From NCBI RefSeq assembly GCF_014282005.1, contig NZ_JACFTD010000006.1, forward strand, positions 62,001 to 126,000: a stretch of 64,000 bases of DNA, read 5' to 3'. The translations under genes were made by a program, and so were the position numbers. Source of the stretch: Sporosarcina sp. BP05 (lineage in GTDB: Bacteria > Bacillota > Bacilli > Bacillales_A > Planococcaceae). Position 1 is the stretch's first letter, and each line of letters opens with the position of its first letter. The notes beneath the pieces were generated by a model. It saw nothing but the letters and a program-made list of their open reading frames with translations. It did not search any database and was not told where the DNA came from. Shown piece by piece: positions 27,960 to 38,613 of this stretch.

Positions 27960-28379
27960 TCATGTATTTAAGTTGGCTTCGATTTTTTGTAGGAGACGTT
28001 TCAATATTGTTCGGTCCTCTTGGCTTATGTCATTCAACATTTTTTCTTGATGATTTCGCCATATTTCTGCGATTGAATTTTCAAGTGCGCTTCCTTTCTC
28101 CGTTAAGAAAACCCTTGTCACACGTCCATCCACCGCATCTTTCGTTCTAGTCACAAGTCCATATTCTTCTAGTTTTTTCACCATATTTGTTAAGGTCGGC
28201 GGTTCACAGCCCATGAGTTCAGACAACTCTGTTTGGCTCGCACCGTCTTTCTTCCACAGTTGCCAAAGCAGATGATCTTGCCCGACGTGGATTTTAACCT
28301 CTCTTAACGAATCTGCATAATCTTTTCTTGATTTCGCAGACGTTTTCGCGAACAATATGCGAATGTCTTCCTCAATCAT
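27960..28379 (-). CDS. MarR family transcriptional regulator
   Basis: A 139-residue winged-helix regulator. The recognition region is ASQTELSELMGCEPPTLTNM followed by VKKLEEYGLVTRTKDAVDGR, which contains the wing with the conserved Asp-Gly-Arg; helices flanking it serve dimerisation. It is the first gene before the DHA2 efflux pump and probably represses both itself and the pump. No cysteine pair suggestive of thiol sensing is seen; a ligand is unknown. Confidence 0.93.
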   Translation of the reverse strand: MIEEDIRILFAKTSAKSRKDYADSLREVKIHVGQDHLLWQLWKKDGASQTELSELMGCEPPTLTNMVKKLEEYGLVTRTKDAVDGRVTRVFLTEKGSALENSIAEIWRNHQEKMLNDISQEDRTILKRLLQKIEANLNT

Positions 28380-28402
28380 GGTATCAATCCTTTATAAAAT
28401 AA

Positions 28403-28414
28403 TTAGCCTGCTAA
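28403..28414. promoter_or_regulatory. Candidate MarR operator, copy 2
   Basis: TTAGCCTGCTAA lies 24 bases upstream of the marR-type start codon and matches the site before the efflux gene. Confidence 0.6.
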
Positions 28415-28553
28415 CCATACCTTAAATTGAATACCTTTGTCAATGAATTCACGGGTATCCCATTCATGAAGATAGTCAGAAAGTTAGGGTGAAATGCAGA
28501 GTGAACAGTGGGTATTTTAGCTTGGCTCGTGGGAAATCTTCAAATAGAAAATG

Positions 28554-28594
28554 ACCCACCGTGGTCCGCATTGGTAAGAGGCGTGGTGGGTTTA
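28554..28594 (-). repeat. 41-bp hairpin element, copy 2
   Basis: Inverted relative to the copy at 1180-1220. The minus strand runs from TAAACCCACCACGCC to ACCACGGTGGGT. The CCCACC/GGTGGG pairing is kept although the sequence between has diverged. Confidence 0.55.
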
Positions 28595-28676
28595 TCCCGT
28601 TAGCTACAACAATTTGCACAGTTTTATACACGTAGTAGAAATGAACAAGTATGCATAGTGTCGCATAAACCTATAT

Positions 28677-28901
28677 TTACATCCTTTTTATATACCCGTT
28701 AATCCGTGATTTTTCTTCTGCACTTATTTCAGTTCGCAATCCTTCAATGCTTTCTTTCCGTCGCTCGTTTTTCTCCTTGATTGCAGCAAGTTCTTTTCCT
28801 TCAGCGAATTCCATTGCTACTTCTGCTGCTTCCATATTGCTGATGGTTTTCTTTAGCCTATTTACATTGTCATCTGAATCATTTGGTTTGATGCTAGTCA
28901 T
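28677..28901 (-). CDS. tlp: Small acid-soluble spore protein Tlp
   Basis: A 74-residue protein of the Tlp family, made in the forespore and found in the spore core. The family pattern is clear: PNDSDDNVNRLKKTISNMEA, AMEFAEGKELAAIKEKNERR and KESIEGLRTEISAEEK, ending in RINGYIKRM. ATG at 28901 has GGAGGAAG eight bases upstream; a longer frame is possible but lacks support. It shows that the organism sporulates. A sigma-G promoter is expected but was not clearly found. Confidence 0.93.
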   Translation of the reverse strand: MTSIKPNDSDDNVNRLKKTISNMEAAEVAMEFAEGKELAAIKEKNERRKESIEGLRTEISAEEKSRINGYIKRM

Positions 28902-29183
28902 TATACTTCCTCCTTCATTTTCTAATAAAACCTTCAAGAGATAGCGTTCCCAACTTTTGAATAACTATTTATAGCGTTTAAAACCTTGTATCCATCATTG
29001 TACATGACAGGTTCTTCTTCAACTTTGGAATTTTTTCACTGTGTGGATGAAGTTGAAAAACTATTACTAATTTGCTATTATCAGTATTGACAGATATTTC
29101 TAATCATTAGTGTTCCTCGAGTACCTGGAATCTAAAGGCGGAGTAATGTTTGTGGGGATAAGCGGTGAAAGGGGGAAAATAAA

Positions 29184-30110
29184 TTGAAAATTATCGACTT
29201 ACATTGTGACGTATTGCTGAGATTATATCAATCAAAGGGGAAAATGAAGTTTCAAGATTCGTTGGAACTTGATACGAGTTATGAGAAATTAATAAAGGGT
29301 GGAGTAAGGGTACAAGCATTCGCTATATTCGTTTATCCCGAAATGAAATCAGATCAGAAATTCCAAGCTGCTTTAGATCAAATCCATTATTTCTATACAG
29401 ATGTACTTGGGAACAATCCGAATATGAAACTGGTCAAGGACTGGAGCGATTTCGATCGGTTAAAAGACGGAGAAATTGGAGCGATGTTGACACTTGAAGG
29501 TGTGGATGCAATCGGAAACGATCTGCAAAAGCTATCTACTCTCCATCAATTGGGCGTCCGTTCGATTGGACTAACTTGGAACAATGCTAACTTGGCAGCA
29601 GATGGAGCGGGGGAACCACGTGGGGCGGGACTTACGTCGTTTGGCAGAGAGATTGTTCATTTCAATAACGAACATAAAATTTTGACCGATGTTTCCCATT
29701 TATGTGAAAAGGCTTTTTGGGATGTCATGAAAGAGGCAAATTATCCGATTGCGAGCCATTCGAATGCTAAGGCGCTATGCAATCATGTTCGTAATCTGAC
29801 AGATGAGCAGGCAAAAGCGATGTTTGCAAAAAATGGACTTGTCCATGTTGTCTACAATCCGCCGTTTGTGAAGGAGACAGGGGAAGTAGCGATAACAGAC
29901 CTTATCGAACATATTGACCATTTCTGTTCTTTAGGGGGAGAGAAACAAATTGGATTAGGCTCAGACTTCGATGGTATTTCTTCGAAGATTGTTAAGTTAG
30001 AAGATGCATCTATGCATCCGAATTTACTAAATGAGTTGCTAAAAAAATACAGTGAAGAGACGGTCAAAGGTTTTGCCTACCAAAACTTTATGGATCATCG
30101 TCCAAATTGA
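29184..30110 (+). CDS. Membrane dipeptidase (peptidase M19 family)
   Basis: A 308-residue zinc dipeptidase related to renal dipeptidase, which cleaves dipeptides including some with D-residues. Metal and substrate positions are visible: DLHCDVLLRLY (His-x-Asp), MLTLEGVDAIG (bridging Glu), TDVSHLCEKAF, PIASHSNAKALC and GLGSDFDGI. Start TTG at 29184 with AAAGGGGG upstream. No signal peptide, so it is probably cytoplasmic. Monocistronic. Confidence 0.93.
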   Translation: MKIIDLHCDVLLRLYQSKGKMKFQDSLELDTSYEKLIKGGVRVQAFAIFVYPEMKSDQKFQAALDQIHYFYTDVLGNNPNMKLVKDWSDFDRLKDGEIGAMLTLEGVDAIGNDLQKLSTLHQLGVRSIGLTWNNANLAADGAGEPRGAGLTSFGREIVHFNNEHKILTDVSHLCEKAFWDVMKEANYPIASHSNAKALCNHVRNLTDEQAKAMFAKNGLVHVVYNPPFVKETGEVAITDLIEHIDHFCSLGGEKQIGLGSDFDGISSKIVKLEDASMHPNLLNELLKKYSEETVKGFAYQNFMDHRPN

Positions 30111-30179
30111 ACGCTGATTATTAACTGAAACAGACTAAGTGAAATAGTAGAATGTACCAAGAAATAATGACGAAAATAC

Positions 30180-30209
30180 AAAAAAGACCGAGTCTGCAGA
30201 GACCCGGTC
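30180..30209 (-). terminator. Terminator of the broken PTS locus
   Basis: On the minus strand GACCGGGTCT pairs with AGACTCGGTC and is followed by a six-base T-run. Confidence 0.75.
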
Positions 30210-30228
30210 CATTGATAATCATCCGTTA

Positions 30229-30537
30229 TTATTTGCGGATTTTTTCGATTTCATCCGCAACGAATTGTACACTTGTTCCGACAATAACTTGAATACTTTT
30301 TGGACCTACCACATTAATTCCTGGTACACCCGTATCTTTAATTTTCTTTTGGTTGACCGCCTTCATATCTCTTACCTCTACGCGTAAGCGAGTTGCGCAG
30401 AAGTCGATAGATGTGACGTTTGCGTCTCCGCCTAAACCATCATAAATCTTAGCTGCCATGCCCGAGAATTTAGTTCCGCTTGTGGCGCTTGCTACTCCGT
30501 CTACTTCCTGACCTTCTACATCCTCACCTTCTTCGCT
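30229..30537 (-). pseudogene. PTS EIIB domain remnant (glucose/N-acetylglucosamine type)
   Basis: The best-preserved part, 76 residues from 30459, is an EIIB domain of the glucose superfamily: IYDGLGGDANVTSIDFCATR with the phosphorylated cysteine, then LRVEVRDMKAVN and VIVGTSVQFVADEI. In frame upstream it continues as a linker (SEEGEDVEGQEVDGVASATS) to a TGA at 30538-30540. No ribosome site precedes the only ATG. The EIIC membrane domain that normally precedes EIIB is missing. It looks like the tail of a nagP- or ptsG-like gene after deletion; an orphan EIIB is the alternative. Confidence 0.75.
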
Positions 30538-30557
30538 TCACTGGAATTAACAGTGCA

Positions 30558-31040
30558 TCACTTAGGAGAAATGGTCATTAGAACCGTTTCCCCCATGATG
30601 CCTTCTTTTGTAACTTCCAACTGCACATTTCTTTCCGCGCTATTTGTAATCACGATAGGCGTAATAATGCTTTTTGCATGTTCACGGATGTAGTCCCAAT
30701 CTACTTCGATAAGGGATTGGCCAACTGAAACCTTGTCGCCTGCTGCTACTAAAACTGTAAATCCTTCCCCTTTTAATGCAACCGTTTCCAAACCAATGTG
30801 GATGAGGATTTCTGTACCATCATTTGAACGAAGGCCAATCGCGTGCTTTGTGTCCGATACGAGAACGACGGTTCCTTCTACAGGTGCATGGATATTTCCA
30901 TTGTCCGGCATGATAGCGATTCCTTCGCCCATCATTTTTTCACTGAAAACTGGATCAGGTACTTGGTCAAGTGGAACGATTTGCCCGTTAACGGGTGCGT
31001 AGATTTCTAATTTACGTTTTTTAAATAATTTTGATAACAT
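30558..31040 (-). CDS. crr: PTS glucose-type EIIA component
   Basis: A 160-residue cytoplasmic phosphocarrier that accepts phosphate from HPr and passes it to an EIIB. The phosphorylated histidine is in TEILIHIGLETVALKG and the second active-site histidine is in DTKHAIGLRS. Length and fold motif (IYAPVNGQIVPLDQVPDPVF) match single-domain Crr/YpqE proteins. AAGGAG lies ahead of the ATG. Upstream is a GlcT-type RAT leader; downstream only an EIIB remnant is left, so it may now serve other permeases that lack their own EIIA. Confidence 0.92.
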   Translation of the reverse strand: MLSKLFKKRKLEIYAPVNGQIVPLDQVPDPVFSEKMMGEGIAIMPDNGNIHAPVEGTVVLVSDTKHAIGLRSNDGTEILIHIGLETVALKGEGFTVLVAAGDKVSVGQSLIEVDWDYIREHAKSIITPIVITNSAERNVQLEVTKEGIMGETVLMTISPK

Positions 31041-31116
31041 GTCTTTGAACTCCTTTTTTTTCGTAGATGTGAACTGCGTATGCTTATTTATATTGCAAAG
31101 GCTTAAAAAGCAGAAT

Positions 31117-31196
31117 AGAAAAAGGCATGGGGTAACACAGAAGAATGTTGAAAAACTTCTAAGTTTACCACCATGCCTGATCGTGTCAGTAACATG
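31117..31196 (-). promoter_or_regulatory. GlcT-type antiterminator (RAT) and overlapping terminator
   Basis: On the minus strand, about 80-155 bases ahead of the EIIA start, the RNA reads ATGTTACTGACACGATCAGG followed by CATGG. This closely resembles the RAT site bound by GlcT in the ptsG leader of Bacillus subtilis, as I recall it. Its 3' half overlaps the 5' arm of a terminator (AGGCATGGTGGTAA pairing with TTACCCCATGCCT, then a T-run). This is the layout of PRD-antiterminator control. Confidence 0.8.
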
Positions 31197-31290
31197 TGAT
31201 CTGCTATTAAACCTCTATTCAGAGAATAACACCGAACTTATTATTATGCAATAGAAACGTGAAGGTTTAAGGAAATACTTACTTAGCTCG

Positions 31291-31557
31291 TTATTTAGAT
31301 TTTAAACTGATAAGAATGAGTGTAATACCACCAAATAGGCAAATCATTCTTGTTAATGAAATCTTTTCAGATAGACCAACCAATGCTATTCCAGTCGTAA
31401 TAATTAGAATGCAAGGGCCTACTAAAGCAAGTAGGGTGTTAATATAAAAGGCTTTTTCTAAATCATTAAACTTTAACATAAACATTGCTGCTGTGATATC
31501 AATACTTCCTGATACAATTCGCAATATAATTATGAAAAGAAGTGCTTTTTCTATCAA
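31291..31557 (-). CDS. YqhV-like membrane protein (DUF2619)
   Basis: An 88-residue protein with three hydrophobic helices. It aligns by eye with Bacillus YqhV: LRIVSGSIDITAAMFMLKFN, then DLEKAFYINTLLALVGP, then TTGIALVGLSEKISLTRMIC. The family is linked to spore formers and its function is unknown. Start TTG at 31557; the upstream GGGGGCG is rather far away. It stands alone between the PTS remnant and glpD. Confidence 0.8.
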   Translation of the reverse strand: MIEKALLFIIILRIVSGSIDITAAMFMLKFNDLEKAFYINTLLALVGPCILIITTGIALVGLSEKISLTRMICLFGGITLILISLKSK

Positions 31558-31659
31558 TAAATAGGACGCCCCCAGCCTTTGATATTCATCTTATGTAATA
31601 AATGTTAGTACCTGACCCTTACAGTAGTTCCTATAGTGTATGTATGCTTACCAACTAAA

Positions 31660-31700
31660 TATGTTGAAATAAAGAATTCCATTGAATCCGCTGCGGCTAT
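31660..31700 (+). repeat. Short copy R4 of the dispersed repeat
   Basis: The block TTGAAATAAAGAATTCCATT and the following GAATCCGCT match the reverse complement of 62160-62188 at the end of copy R3. In both places it can be read as EIKNSIESA. Confidence 0.7.
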
Positions 31701-31837
31701 CCTTTGAAAGGCGGTTTCGCTGTTTAAATAATTAGTAGAGAAATATGTATTGGTCTTAGATTGATCCTTCTACGGGGGAAGAGTGGTTTTTTATGGATAA
31801 GAGAAAAGTGATGAAACAAACTATTTTGTGATTATTT

Positions 31838-31940
31838 GGATATATGATAGACTAGACTTAAGTTAATAGATTAGGTTTAAGCTAATGAGAGACCCCAGGG
31901 AATGGTTGCCTATCGCAACTGATTACTTGAGGTCTTTTTT
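31838..31940 (+). promoter_or_regulatory. glpD promoter and attenuator-like leader
   Basis: A possible promoter is TTGTGA and TAGACT about 31.83-31.86 kb. The leader then holds AGACC (31890-31894) pairing with GGTCT (31931-31935), an inner GTTGC/GCAAC hairpin, and a T-run (31933-31940), 40 bases ahead of glpD. Bacillus glpD is controlled by GlpP antitermination at such a leader; the same control is inferred here. Confidence 0.6.
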
Positions 31941-31979
31941 CACTTATAATACACCATATTTTAGAAGAGGATGAGATAA

Positions 31980-33623
31980 ATGACAAGTTTTTCATCACTG
32001 GAACGAGAAAAAACAGTTGATAAATTAGCAACAGAGGAATTTGATTTACTAATTATCGGAGGCGGAATTTCAGGTGCTGGAATTGCTTTAGACGCAACGG
32101 CGCGCGGGTTGAAAACAGCGCTTGTCGAGATGCAGGACTTTGCTTCTGGCACTTCAAGCCGTTCGACAAAACTAGTTCACGGTGGATTACGGTATTTAAA
32201 ACAATTCCAAATCAAAGAGGTAGCGGAGCTTGGAAAAGAGCGAGCAATCGTCTATGAAAATGGACCACATGTTACGACCCCAGAATGGATGGTCCTTCCT
32301 TTTCATAAAGGAGGAACATTTGGCAAATATTCGACTTCCCTGGGTTTGAAAGTATATGACTTTCTTGCAGGCGTTAAGAAATCGGAAAGAAGAAGGATGT
32401 TAACGAAAGAAGAAACACTTGAGAAAGCACCGCTTGTAAAAAAAGAAGGATTATTAGGCGGCGGAATTTACGTCGAATACCGTACGGATGATGCTCGCCT
32501 AACAATAGAAGTTATGAAAGCGGCCGCTGAAAAAGGTGCAACCATAGTAAACTACGCGAAAGCGGAAACCTTTATTTACAGTCAAGGAAAGATCACAGGG
32601 GTGCAAGTGTTAGATACAATAACAACTAAAAAAGTTACTATTAAGGCGAAAAAAGTTGTCAATGCGGCTGGACCTTGGGTAGATGATGTGAAAAGGATTG
32701 AAGGTAAGACTACGACTGAAAAACACTTAATTTTATCAAAAGGGGTGCATCTCGTATTCGACCAAAAAGATTTTCCACTCCACCAAGCAGTTTATTTCGA
32801 TACTCCAGATAAGCGTATGATTTTTGCGGTGCCTCGTGATGGAAAAGTGTATGTGGGAACAACGGATACATTCTACGAAGGGGATCCAAAAGTGATGCAA
32901 ATTACGGAAGAGGATCGCTCTTATATCTTAAACGCCATTCATTACATGTTCCCAAGCCTTAAATTGACAGCAGAGAACGTCGAGTCGAGTTGGGCAGGCG
33001 TTAGACCGCTTATCCATGAATTAGGCAAAAGTCCATCCGAAGTATCAAGAAAAGATGAAATTTGGGAATCGGAGAAAGGTCTCATTACAATTGCAGGTGG
33101 GAAATTGACGGGTTATCGTAAAATGGCGGAAACCGTAGTGGATAAAATCGTTGCTCAACTTGGTCAGGAAGAAATCCGTCATTTTAATAACTGTGTAACA
33201 AAGAATTTACCAATCTCAGGTGGAGATATGGGTGGTTCATCAAACATGAATCGTTTTATGGCCCAAGCGATTGAGAAAGGTCAATCAGTTGGATTTTCAG
33301 AACAACATAGCCGTCACTTGGCAACTCTTTATGGCACTAATGTTGATAAGGTGTTTGCGATTCCCTTCGAAGCACACACAGGAATTCCACGTATTCTTTA
33401 TGTGAAACTAAGGTACGCTATCGACCATGAAATGGTTGTTAAGCCAACTGATTTCTTTGTTCGGAGAACGGGGGATATGTTCTTTACTATTGCCAATGTT
33501 AAAGCTGGGAAAACAGATGTGTTAGATGAAATGGCATACATTTTCGGGTGGACAGATGTAGAGCTTCAACGCTATGAAAAAGAACTGGTGGACGAGATTT
33601 CTACTGCAACAACTGTTAAATAA
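31980..33623 (+). CDS. glpD: Aerobic glycerol-3-phosphate dehydrogenase
   Basis: A 547-residue FAD enzyme on the inner membrane face that oxidises glycerol-3-phosphate to dihydroxyacetone phosphate and feeds electrons to quinone. The FAD site is [20 protein letters not shown], followed by [15 protein letters not shown] typical of GlpD. The C-terminal GlpA-like domain includes [17 protein letters not shown]. Length is normal. It is followed by glpK after 71 bp; glpF is not present next to the pair, unlike the usual glpFK arrangement in Bacillus. Confidence 0.96.
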   Translation: MTSFSSLEREKTVDKLATEEFDLLIIGGGISGAGIALDATARGLKTALVEMQDFASGTSSRSTKLVHGGLRYLKQFQIKEVAELGKERAIVYENGPHVTTPEWMVLPFHKGGTFGKYSTSLGLKVYDFLAGVKKSERRRMLTKEETLEKAPLVKKEGLLGGGIYVEYRTDDARLTIEVMKAAAEKGATIVNYAKAETFIYSQGKITGVQVLDTITTKKVTIKAKKVVNAAGPWVDDVKRIEGKTTTEKHLILSKGVHLVFDQKDFPLHQAVYFDTPDKRMIFAVPRDGKVYVGTTDTFYEGDPKVMQITEEDRSYILNAIHYMFPSLKLTAENVESSWAGVRPLIHELGKSPSEVSRKDEIWESEKGLITIAGGKLTGYRKMAETVVDKIVAQLGQEEIRHFNNCVTKNLPISGGDMGGSSNMNRFMAQAIEKGQSVGFSEQHSRHLATLYGTNVDKVFAIPFEAHTGIPRILYVKLRYAIDHEMVVKPTDFFVRRTGDMFFTIANVKAGKTDVLDEMAYIFGWTDVELQRYEKELVDEISTATTVK

Positions 33624-33691
33624 GGTATTGTAGAATAGTTAATTAAATCGGCAACAAGATGTAATGACATATCCAATATATGGGGGGATAA

Positions 33692-35188
<1,497 letters not shown>

Positions 35189-35315
35189 AATTTCCTGTTA
35201 ATAGGCATAGCCATATATCCGATTTGTAACAATCGAAAGAACCTAATAATAGAATATAACTAAAGAAATAGATGGATGATAATACAATCCGCTACTATTA
35301 GTTAGGGGTGTGTCT

Positions 35316-36749
35316 ATGCCAGCGATTACAGGAAACGATTATATTGAACGAATTGATCGGCTACAAACGAATGTGTGGATAGACGGTAATCTTGTAACAG
35401 GCAATATTTCTGAGCATCCCGCATTTAAAGGGGTTATGAAAAGTCAGGCAGCGCTATATGATTTGCAGTATGATGCGCTAGTAAAAGATAGTATGACCTA
35501 TCTATCACCATCAACTGGAGATTCAGTAGGCATGTCTTATTTACAGCCGACAACAAAAGAGGATTTAGTTAAAAGGCGGACAATGGTCCAACAGTGGGCT
35601 AAATCGAACAATGGCATGATGGGCAGAAGTCCAGACTATATGAATACCGTGTTAATGGCGCTTGCATCGTCTGTGGGTTTATTGGAAGGAAAAGAAAATT
35701 GTTTTCCTGAAAACATACTTGCGTTCTATGAATATGCACGTGAAAACGATTTGTCCATGACACATACCTTTATTGAGCCACAAGTAAACCGAGGGCAATT
35801 CTATTTTGAAGATTCAGATGAGCCGATTGCTGCCAAAGTGATGAACAGAAACGAAGCGGGAATCATCGTAAAGGGTGCACGGTTGCTGGCAACACAGGGC
35901 GGTATAACGGATGAAATCATGGTGATTGCTGCGGGTGGAATTGAGGATAAAGAGAAAGGTTTTGCGTTTTCTATCCCTAGTAATAGCGAAGGTCTAAAGT
36001 TTGTCTGCAGAGAATCATTTGTTGGGAGTGATTCTACATTTAACTATCCATTAAGTTCGCGGTATGAGGAAATGGATACGATTGTTGTCTTCGACAATGT
36101 ATTGGTGCCGTGGGAGCGCGTATTTTACTATGATAATATAGAAGTAGCGAACAGTTTTGTGGCTTCTAGCTCGTTTTTACCACTTACACTGCATCAAGTT
36201 GTTTCTAGACAAATTGTCAAAACGGAATTTGTTTTGGGAATAGTCCAATCAATTATTGAAACCATTAATATCGGGGAATATCAGCATGTACAAGAGAAGG
36301 CTTCTGAAATTATTGTAGCTTTAGAAACGATGAAAGCATTGGTGATGAAGGCAGAGGCTGAAGCTGTAATCGATGAATGGGGATTTATGCGACCAGATCG
36401 AACAACATTGAAAATCGCGATTAATCTATTTCCACGAGTGTATCCGAGGTTTACTGAAATCATTCAGCTTTTAGGTGCAAGTGGACTGATGTCCATTCCA
36501 ACAGAAAATGCATTTCAATCAAGTATTAGAAAAGATTTAGATCAATATTTGCAGGCTAAATCTAAAAATGCAGAGGATCGTGTCAAAGTTTTCCGTTTAG
36601 CATGGGATTTAACGATGAGCTCTTTTGGTACACGCGAAACGCTATATGAACGGTTTTTCTTTGGTGACCCAATTAAACTTTCCGGTGAATTATATCGTTC
36701 CTATGATAAGAAACCGTATGTGTTGCGAGTGAATGATTTATTAGAGTGA
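35316..36749 (+). CDS. 4-hydroxyphenylacetate 3-hydroxylase family oxygenase (HpaB type)
   Basis: A 477-residue flavin-dependent monooxygenase of the HpaB/PvcC family, which hydroxylates phenols using reduced FAD supplied by a separate reductase. Typical stretches are GDSVGMSYLQPTTKEDLVKR, HTFIEPQVNRG, VKGARLLATQGGITDEIMVI and VPWERVFYYDNIEVAN. ATG at 35316 is used because AGGGGTG lies just upstream; the GTG at 35310 overlaps that site. No flavin reductase gene is adjacent. The true substrate (4-hydroxyphenylacetate or another phenol) is open; the paa operon at the window end makes aromatic degradation plausible. Confidence 0.9.
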   Translation: MPAITGNDYIERIDRLQTNVWIDGNLVTGNISEHPAFKGVMKSQAALYDLQYDALVKDSMTYLSPSTGDSVGMSYLQPTTKEDLVKRRTMVQQWAKSNNGMMGRSPDYMNTVLMALASSVGLLEGKENCFPENILAFYEYARENDLSMTHTFIEPQVNRGQFYFEDSDEPIAAKVMNRNEAGIIVKGARLLATQGGITDEIMVIAAGGIEDKEKGFAFSIPSNSEGLKFVCRESFVGSDSTFNYPLSSRYEEMDTIVVFDNVLVPWERVFYYDNIEVANSFVASSSFLPLTLHQVVSRQIVKTEFVLGIVQSIIETINIGEYQHVQEKASEIIVALETMKALVMKAEAEAVIDEWGFMRPDRTTLKIAINLFPRVYPRFTEIIQLLGASGLMSIPTENAFQSSIRKDLDQYLQAKSKNAEDRVKVFRLAWDLTMSSFGTRETLYERFFFGDPIKLSGELYRSYDKKPYVLRVNDLLE

Positions 36750-37112
36750 ATATTCAATGGGGAATTGATTGACTCTTTTTTAAGGAGACAATCAATTTTT
36801 TTATTGAGAAAAGGGGCATGGTGGTCATAAAGTCATCCCAGACGGTCATAACCCATCTCGTGGCGATCATAATTCTCGACGGGTGAATAAACGTACAGCC
36901 ATTCTAAAGTGAGTGGCATGTTACTTGCCGTTAATTCCTAATTAAACCTGCCACTCCTTGTTGTTAATCGAAAACGTATTGCAATGAGAAGACAGAGGGA
37001 ATCGGATGAATGCGTCGAATTTAATAACAGAATGGTTGAAGAAGATAGACATCTTTTGTTTGGATGAGGATGGATTGAATTGTGGTTAATAATAGAAAGG
37101 GTGGATATTTAA
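36750..37112. other. 363-bp intergenic region
   Basis: A terminator (36763-36802) follows the HpaB-type gene. At 36824-36890 three imperfect units beginning GGTCATAA, GGTCATAA and GATCATAA stand about 21 bp apart. A 27-codon frame at 37006-37089 (MNASNLITEWLKKIDIF...) has AGAGGGA upstream and could be a tiny peptide, but support is weak. Confidence 0.5.
36763..36802 (+). terminator. Terminator of the HpaB-type gene
   Basis: AATTGATTG pairs with CAATCAATT, followed by a T-run. Confidence 0.75.
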
Positions 37113-37673
37113 ATGACCATCAATATTGCATTACTACGCGGCATTAACGTGGGCGGGCATAATAAAATAAAAATGGGAGAACTGCGACAGATGTTTGAAA
37201 TTCTTGGCTTTAGCCGAGTACAGACCTATATTCAAAGTGGCAATGTTCTGTTCGAATCCCATGAAAGTGAACAATCCCTTATTAAACGTATTGAAGGGGA
37301 GATTGAAAAGGTCTTCGGATTTTCAATCAAAGTTGTAATTAGAACGACTTCAGAGTTGGAATGGATCTCCAATAATTGCCCATTTACAGAGGAAGCTGTA
37401 GCAGAAGCGAAAGCCACTTCTGATGGAGAAAGCCTTTACGTTTCTTTATTGCAGGACAAGCCTTCGCAAGATGGAATTGATCGAATCGGTGCTTATAAAA
37501 GTGACAATGATAAATTTATGATCGAAGGGCGGGAGGTCTATCTGTTGTTCCGGCTTGGTGTTCGAAACGCTAAACTTGCGAATAATTTACATAGACTAGA
37601 TGTTCCCTCCACGATGCGCAATTGGAAAACAATCAACAGGCTCACACAGTTAGCAAAAGAGATGGAGGATTAA
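37113..37673 (+). CDS. DUF1697 family protein
   Basis: A 186-residue cytoplasmic protein of the DUF1697 family, whose function is unknown. The family start is typical: IALLRGINVGGHNKIKMGEL, then QTYIQSGNVLFES, and later VYLLFRLGVRNAKLANNLHR. AAAGGGTGG lies before the ATG. Alone on its transcript as far as can be seen. Confidence 0.9.
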   Translation: MTINIALLRGINVGGHNKIKMGELRQMFEILGFSRVQTYIQSGNVLFESHESEQSLIKRIEGEIEKVFGFSIKVVIRTTSELEWISNNCPFTEEAVAEAKATSDGESLYVSLLQDKPSQDGIDRIGAYKSDNDKFMIEGREVYLLFRLGVRNAKLANNLHRLDVPSTMRNWKTINRLTQLAKEMED

Positions 37674-37856
37674 CGTTTGATGATTTGCATACGTCTTATG
37701 AGTTTGGCGGGAACAGTGGATGGAACTCGTACGTTTAACAGGCGTTAGTAAGGTGCCATAGTTTGTTCTGTCATTGTCCTTGTAAATGTTGGTAGTATTT
37801 TTCCTTCTTCTTTTGTGAATGCTGTTTATGGAGCAATTTAGAAGGAGGAAAAAATA

Positions 37857-38291
37857 ATGTTGAAATTACAAACTGAACTTGAAGGGCAAAGGGCTTCTTT
37901 TGGTGTTGTGAGCGATTGTATTCAGGGGCTCGGTTATCATTTGGGTGGAAACTGGGATTATCATAAAGGGTGTTTTGACCATATTTTATGCCGCGAAGGC
38001 GGTGAAACCATTTATGTACGAATTCCTTTTTTCGTAACTGAAGGGGAGCTTGATGATTATAACGCTTCGATAGAATTTGAAACATCTTATATCATTAAGC
38101 ATGTCGTTCATGTCGGTCTAGATAGTGATGAAAGTTCATTATTAAATGCAACTGGGTTTAGCCAATTCCAGAAACCGATTGATCCAGACGGAAAAATAAT
38201 TGATAAAAACAGATGGATTCATGCAGGCGAAGTTGCCGTAAAAGAACTTATAGATTGTTTGCATGCACAACAACACCTAAAATCTAGTTAA
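37857..38291 (+). CDS. YugN-like family protein
   Basis: A 144-residue cytoplasmic protein resembling YugN of Bacillus subtilis: a conserved Trp-Asp-Tyr (GGNWDYHKGCFDHIL) followed by strands TIYVRIPFFVTEGELDDYNA and a histidine-rich middle (IIKHVVHVGLD). The function is unknown. AAGGAGG stands ideally before the ATG. A strong terminator follows at once. Confidence 0.8.
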   Translation: MLKLQTELEGQRASFGVVSDCIQGLGYHLGGNWDYHKGCFDHILCREGGETIYVRIPFFVTEGELDDYNASIEFETSYIIKHVVHVGLDSDESSLLNATGFSQFQKPIDPDGKIIDKNRWIHAGEVAVKELIDCLHAQQHLKSS

Positions 38292-38613
38292 TGGGAAACT
38301 TCAATTAATGGGGGATTTTTTGACCCTTCATTAATTGAAGTTTTTTTACTACAAGCACCAGATTGAATTCAGCCTATGGATAGCCTTAAAAAGAACTATT
38401 CCACATCTAAACTACGCCTTTTGTTTCGTTAAATAGTACGAATTTCAATCCTGGTACTAGTCTTTGAAATACCACCCATTTAAATGCTTGTAAATTCAGA
38501 ATTATTCACCCGCTGAAATGAATTCTTGTTATAGTAGAAGGTAGTATGCTATTGAAGAATGGAGTTAAGTGGAGTGGTATTCGGAATTAATGAAGTGAAT
38601 TGGGGGTGGAGGA
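38292..38613. other. 322-bp intergenic region
   Basis: Apart from the terminator at 38296-38347 nothing distinct was seen; the right part must carry the promoter of the MFS gene. Confidence 0.6.
38296..38347 (+). terminator. Terminator of the YugN-like gene
   Basis: AAACTTCAATTAATG pairs perfectly with CATTAATTGAAGTTT, then a T-run. Confidence 0.85.

Larger units (their letters stand above)
31558..31979. other. Intergenic region with repeat fragment and glp leader
   Basis: This 422-bp region holds a short repeat fragment (R4, 31660-31700) in a decayed frame reading TKYVEIKNSIESA, then the promoter and leader of glpD. No intact gene. Confidence 0.6.

Noticed and set aside
31039..31254. 71-codon plus-strand frame
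   Set aside because: It is antisense to the RAT leader and the 5' end of the EIIA gene and has no support of its own.
36824..36890. Three 21-bp GGTCATAA-type units as a CRISPR-like array
   Set aside because: The units differ in length and sequence and there are no spacers, leader or cas genes.
37006..37089. 27-codon frame with AGAGGGA upstream
   Set aside because: Too short to judge without conservation; kept only as a remark.
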